This document shows positions 61,054-64,000 of a DNA stretch of 64,000 nucleotides, in pieces. The stretch lies in assembly GCA_910589075.1 (NCBI GenBank), contig CAJUSK010000008.1, positions 62,001 through 126,000 on the forward strand, read 5' to 3'. This DNA is from an uncultured Lachnospiraceae bacterium (lineage in GTDB: Bacteria; Bacillota; Clostridia; Lachnospirales; Lachnospiraceae). Within the stretch, counting starts at the first letter, position 1, and each line of letters opens with the position of its first letter. The notes below the pieces were generated by a model, which was not told the origin of the DNA, did no database searches, and worked only from the letters and a program-made list of their open reading frames with translations. A program made the translations under genes and the position numbers.

Positions 61054-63426
61054 TTACTTAAATGTTGCTATTGTGACGCCGGCGTCGCCTTCACCAAATT
61101 CTCCCAGACGGAATTCTTTGATATTTTTCATACGACGCAGATGTTTGTGGACAGCGTTACGAAGGGCGCCCGTACCTTTGCCGTGTACGATGCGCACGCT
61201 GGGCAGATGGGCCAGGGAAGCGTCGTCCAGATATTTATCCAGTTCTGACAGGGCTTCGTCAACCGTCTTGCCCAACAGGTTGATTTCCGTGGATACGGAA
61301 GCGGATTTGGACATTTTTATTTTGCCGGTGCCGGTACGCTGCAGGGAAGGGGCGGTAATGGTGTCTTCCTGAATCAGGGCCAGGTCGCTGATATGAACCT
61401 GTGAGCGGATAATGCCGCACTGCACGAACAGATTCCCTTTCCGGTCGGGCAGTGAATTCACAATACCCCGCAATCCCATGGAAAGTACCTTTACGGCATC
61501 ACCTTTTCGCAGCTGACCGGGTTTTAATGTTCCACTGTCCGGTTCTTTTGGTTTGATGGACAGTTTTTCATTTTTTTCATGTATTTTACTTCTTACTTTT
61601 TCTCTGGCTTTTTCCAGATCTCTCATAGAAGCGCCGGGACCTGCTTTCTGGAAGGAGCGGATTGTCTCGTCAGCCACTTCCTTAGCCTCCTGCAGGATTT
61701 CCCGCGCCTGTTCGTTGGCCTGTTGCAGGACCTTGTTCCTGGAAGCCTCTATTTTTTCATTCTTTTCCTGGAGCCTGTTTTTCAGCGCCTCGATTTCTTT
61801 TTTATAAGAAGCGATTTCTTCGCGTTCTGCTTCGATGGTTACCCGGCTGGTTTCCAGGTCGGCCAGCAGTTCTTCAAAACTTTCTTTTTCTTCGTCAATC
61901 TGGCTTCGCGCCTGTTCGATAATGGACTGAGGAAGGCCCAGTCTGGCCGAAATGGCAAAGGCGTTGCTTTTGCCGGGAATGCCGATCAGCAGTCTGTATG
62001 TGGGGCGTAATGTTTCCACGCTGAATTCGCAACAGGCATTTTCCACAAAAGGTGTGGTCAGGGCATACACCTTTAATTCACTGTAGTGAGTGGTGGCCAT
62101 AGTCCGGATGCCCCGTTCATGCAAATGGTTCAAAATGGCAATGGCAAGAGCGGCGCCCTCTGTGGGATCCGTACCTGCCCCCAGTTCATCAAAGAGACAG
62201 AGGGCATTCTCATGGGCCTGTTCCAGAATGCGGACCGTATTGGTCATATGGGAAGAAAAAGTACTGAGGCTTTGCTCAATACTCTGCTCATCCCCGATGT
62301 CTGCATAAACTTCCTCAAAAACAGACAACTCTGAACGGTCCAGAGCCGGAATATGCAGTCCCGCCTGTCCCATCAGGGTAAAGAGTCCCACGGTTTTCAG
62401 AGACACAGTTTTGCCGCCTGTGTTGGGGCCTGTAATGACCAGCAGATCAAAATCGTCCCCCAGACGAATATCAATGGGGACGACCGCTTTCGGATCAATC
62501 AGCGGATGGCGCCCTTTGCGAATGAGGATGCGGCGTTCCTGATTCAGTAACGGCCGTGTGGCGTTCTGGCGAAGCGCCAGGGCGCCTTTGGCAAAAATAA
62601 AATCAAGTTCTGTCAGTATATGCTGATTGGAGAGCAGTTCACCGCTGTGCTCTGCCGCCAGAAAACTCAGATTTTGCAGAATCCGTTCGATTTCTTCCTG
62701 TTCCTGTAATTCCAGCTCCTTTAACTGGTTGTTCATGGAAACGATAGCAGCCGGTTCGATAAACAGGGTGGAACCTGTGGAAGACTGGTCGTGTACCATG
62801 CCGGACACCTGATTTTTATATTCTGCTTTGACCGGCAGGCAGTAACGGTTATTGCGCATGGTAATTACCGCATCCTGGAGACAGGTGCGGTAGGAACCAT
62901 TTACCATTTCATTCAGCCGTGAATGGATTCTGTCGTTGATGGAACTCTGGCTTCGGCGGATACGCCTAAGCGCCGGGCTGGCGTCGTCTGCAAAGGTATC
63001 CTCTTCCGGCATACAGCGGCGGATTTCATTGGCCAGGCCGGTCAGGGCAACCAGCAGGGAAAAACGCTCGGTCAGGGAATCTGCCGCTTCGTCGTCTCTC
63101 TGTGCCTTGCCATAGGTTTTGATCCGGGCGCTGCATTCCAACAGAGAAGCTATTTTCAGCAGTTCTCCGGAAGAAAGAGATGCACCGATTTCCAGGCTTT
63201 TTACCATATAGGTCAAATCCCGGTTGCCGGAAAAGGAAGGGGCGCTCTTTTTGAAAATGCGGTTTAACGCGTCTTCCGTCTCTGCCTGTGCCTGCTCGAT
63301 CTGCATCAGGTCAGAAACAGGCAAGAGCGCGGCGCAGGCTTCCTTTCCGGGCGGGGAAGATGCCAGCTCTGTGAGCATATGGATTATCTTATGGTATTCC
63401 AGTGTGTTTAATACTTTTTCATTCAT
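61054..63426 (-). CDS. mutS2: Endonuclease MutS2
   Basis: The 790-residue protein has the MutS-like core and ATPase (Walker A GPNTGGKTVSLKT near 330, DELGAGTDPTEGAAL), a coiled-coil linker (about 510-620), and a C-terminal Smr nuclease domain (about 710-790, with INLLGKTVDEAL and IVHGKGTGALR). It suppresses recombination and rescues collided ribosomes in relatives. The start is the ATG at 63426-63424, matching the family N-terminus MNEKVLNTLEYHKI. An upstream in-frame extension to 63882 is antisense to the next gene and not part of it. Confidence 0.95.
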   Translation of the reverse strand: MNEKVLNTLEYHKIIHMLTELASSPPGKEACAALLPVSDLMQIEQAQAETEDALNRIFKKSAPSFSGNRDLTYMVKSLEIGASLSSGELLKIASLLECSARIKTYGKAQRDDEAADSLTERFSLLVALTGLANEIRRCMPEEDTFADDASPALRRIRRSQSSINDRIHSRLNEMVNGSYRTCLQDAVITMRNNRYCLPVKAEYKNQVSGMVHDQSSTGSTLFIEPAAIVSMNNQLKELELQEQEEIERILQNLSFLAAEHSGELLSNQHILTELDFIFAKGALALRQNATRPLLNQERRILIRKGRHPLIDPKAVVPIDIRLGDDFDLLVITGPNTGGKTVSLKTVGLFTLMGQAGLHIPALDRSELSVFEEVYADIGDEQSIEQSLSTFSSHMTNTVRILEQAHENALCLFDELGAGTDPTEGAALAIAILNHLHERGIRTMATTHYSELKVYALTTPFVENACCEFSVETLRPTYRLLIGIPGKSNAFAISARLGLPQSIIEQARSQIDEEKESFEELLADLETSRVTIEAEREEIASYKKEIEALKNRLQEKNEKIEASRNKVLQQANEQAREILQEAKEVADETIRSFQKAGPGASMRDLEKAREKVRSKIHEKNEKLSIKPKEPDSGTLKPGQLRKGDAVKVLSMGLRGIVNSLPDRKGNLFVQCGIIRSQVHISDLALIQEDTITAPSLQRTGTGKIKMSKSASVSTEINLLGKTVDEALSELDKYLDDASLAHLPSVRIVHGKGTGALRNAVHKHLRRMKNIKEFRLGEFGEGDAGVTIATFK

Positions 63427-63432
63427 ACCGAC

Positions 63433-63441
63433 AGTATACCA
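63433..63441 (-). promoter_or_regulatory. Extended -10 promoter directly upstream of mutS2
   Basis: On the - strand TGGTATACT (extended -10) ends 6 bases before the mutS2 ATG, so a standard start would fall on or within one base of the A of the ATG. No ribosome binding site is visible upstream of the ATG. Confidence 0.5.
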
Positions 63442-63469
63442 TAAAGAGAGATGGGATGAAACAAAAAAC

Positions 63470-63498
63470 TTGTCAGCTTTCCCGGCATCGACTATACT
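63470..63498 (+). promoter_or_regulatory. Promoter of the HtrA-type protease gene
   Basis: TTGTCA (63470-63475), 17-nt spacer, TATACT (63493-63498), 25 bp before the ATG at 63524. It is divergent from the mutS2 promoter. Confidence 0.75.
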
Positions 63499-63523
63499 GG
63501 GATAAAGAAGGTGAGATAATACG

Positions 63524-64000
63524 ATGGAGGAACCCCGGAAAGAATTGGAAAAACAGGAACTTCCCCGATTTGAGTTTATGAAAGAGCAAATCAAGGAACG
63601 TCCCCTGAATAAGAAAAAACTGTTGCGCCGTACCGTTATGACAGTATCCATGGCCGTGCTGTTCGGGCTGGTGGCCTGTCTGACAGTTCTGGTGCTGGAA
63701 CCGGTATTCAATAACTGGTTATATCCGGAAGAGCCGGCGGAAAATATTACGTTCCCCCCGGACACAGAGGAAATATTGCCGGAGGATATGGCGCTGGATG
63801 ATGCGGAGCTGGAGCAGGAAACCACGGCGGAGGTGGTCGCGCCGGCGCCGGAACAGTTAGATGAACTGGAATTATACCGCAAAACCTATGGCCGGCTGCA
63901 GAAACTGACCGCGGAAGTGTGCCGCAGTCTGGTAACGGTTACAGGCGTTACATCCGACAGGGACTGGTTTGATAATATGTATGAGAGCAAGGGCCAGGCG
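63524..64000 (+). CDS. S1C (HtrA/DegP-type) serine protease, N-terminal part (3' end outside window)
   Basis: The first 159 residues are present. They show a charged cytoplasmic segment, one membrane helix (about 38-60, VMTVSMAVLFGLVACLTVLV), an acidic Pro/Glu linker, and the start of a trypsin-like domain (RSLVTVTGVTSDRDWFDN). This N-terminal layout fits membrane-anchored HtrA proteases in Lachnospiraceae. The catalytic triad lies beyond the window. AAGGTG precedes the ATG. Confidence 0.8.
   Translation, partial: MEEPRKELEKQELPRFEFMKEQIKERPLNKKKLLRRTVMTVSMAVLFGLVACLTVLVLEPVFNNWLYPEEPAENITFPPDTEEILPEDMALDDAELEQETTAEVVAPAPEQLDELELYRKTYGRLQKLTAEVCRSLVTVTGVTSDRDWFDNMYESKGQA

Noticed and set aside
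63427..63882. N-terminal extension of mutS2 on the - strand
   Set aside because: It lies antisense to the protease gene, is Ser/Gly/Asn-rich and precedes the conserved MutS2 N-terminus, so it is a shadow of the other strand.

Overview
The window looks like chromosomal DNA from an anaerobic, carbohydrate-fermenting gut Firmicute of the Lachnospiraceae type (Clostridia). Evidence: moderate GC, AGGAGG-type ribosome binding sites with GTG and TTG starts, a large Gram-positive SRP RNA, a split transketolase, MsmX/YesMN-type sugar uptake genes, VanW and DUF5711/DUF951-type proteins, and the rpsF-ssb-rpsR operon. Nearly all genes are on the + strand. I see no integrase, insertion sequence, prophage or CRISPR array. 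The possible accessory items are a PD-(D/E)XK nuclease-type gene, an Lsa-like ABC-F gene and an nth relic.

Region 1 (1-8.3 kb) is a pentose block: the end of a sugar ABC permease, an AraR-type GntR/LacI regulator, araA, an FGGY kinase acting as probable ribulokinase, araD, the two transketolase halves and rpe. Together they take L-arabinose to xylulose-5-phosphate and on into the pentose phosphate pathway. Region 2 (8.3-20.2 kb) has a short T-box leader and metG, a D-2-hydroxyacid dehydrogenase, a GNAT enzyme, an HD-GYP protein, a YesL-like protein, the shared sugar-importer ATPase MsmX with a CdaR-like regulator, a repeat-containing unknown protein, a second GNAT enzyme, tadA and the SRP RNA. 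Region 3 (20.2-30 kb) is an oligosaccharide system: YesM/YesN-type two-component pair, sugar-binding lipoprotein, two permeases and a GH36 alpha-galactosidase. It has no ATPase of its own and could use the MsmX protein encoded about 8 kb upstream.

Region 4 (30-37.8 kb) has tRNA-Ser(CGA), a phosphofructokinase, the dnaX-ybaB-recR cluster, galM and three envelope or unknown proteins. Region 5 (37.8-47.7 kb) holds a PD-(D/E)XK nuclease with a slippage-prone 21-bp repeat, an aldo/keto reductase, a sirtuin, a DUF951 protein, rpsF-ssb-rpsR, azlCD, an AraC regulator, an ADP-ribosylglycohydrolase, then a highly structured leader RNA and an Lsa-like ABC-F gene. Region 6 (47.7-64 kb) has galK-galT (Leloir pathway, completed by galM), a B12-type radical SAM protein, a decayed nth gene, an exonuclease, a 32-residue membrane protein, VanW, an AIR-synthase-like protein, an Lrp-aminotransferase-trmL operon, a mutS2-response regulator-kinase operon on the - strand, and the start of an HtrA-type protease.

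The strongest leads are RNA-level regulators: (i) a roughly 180-nt hairpin transcript with a perfect consensus promoter, a three-codon upstream ORF and a second terminator directly ahead of the ABC-F gene, which reads as antibiotic-responsive attenuation; (ii) a T-box with a complete antiterminator but very little room for Stem I before metG; (iii) a hairpin that buries the ribosome binding site and TTG start of the 16.6-kb gene; (iv) a probable leaderless mutS2 mRNA.
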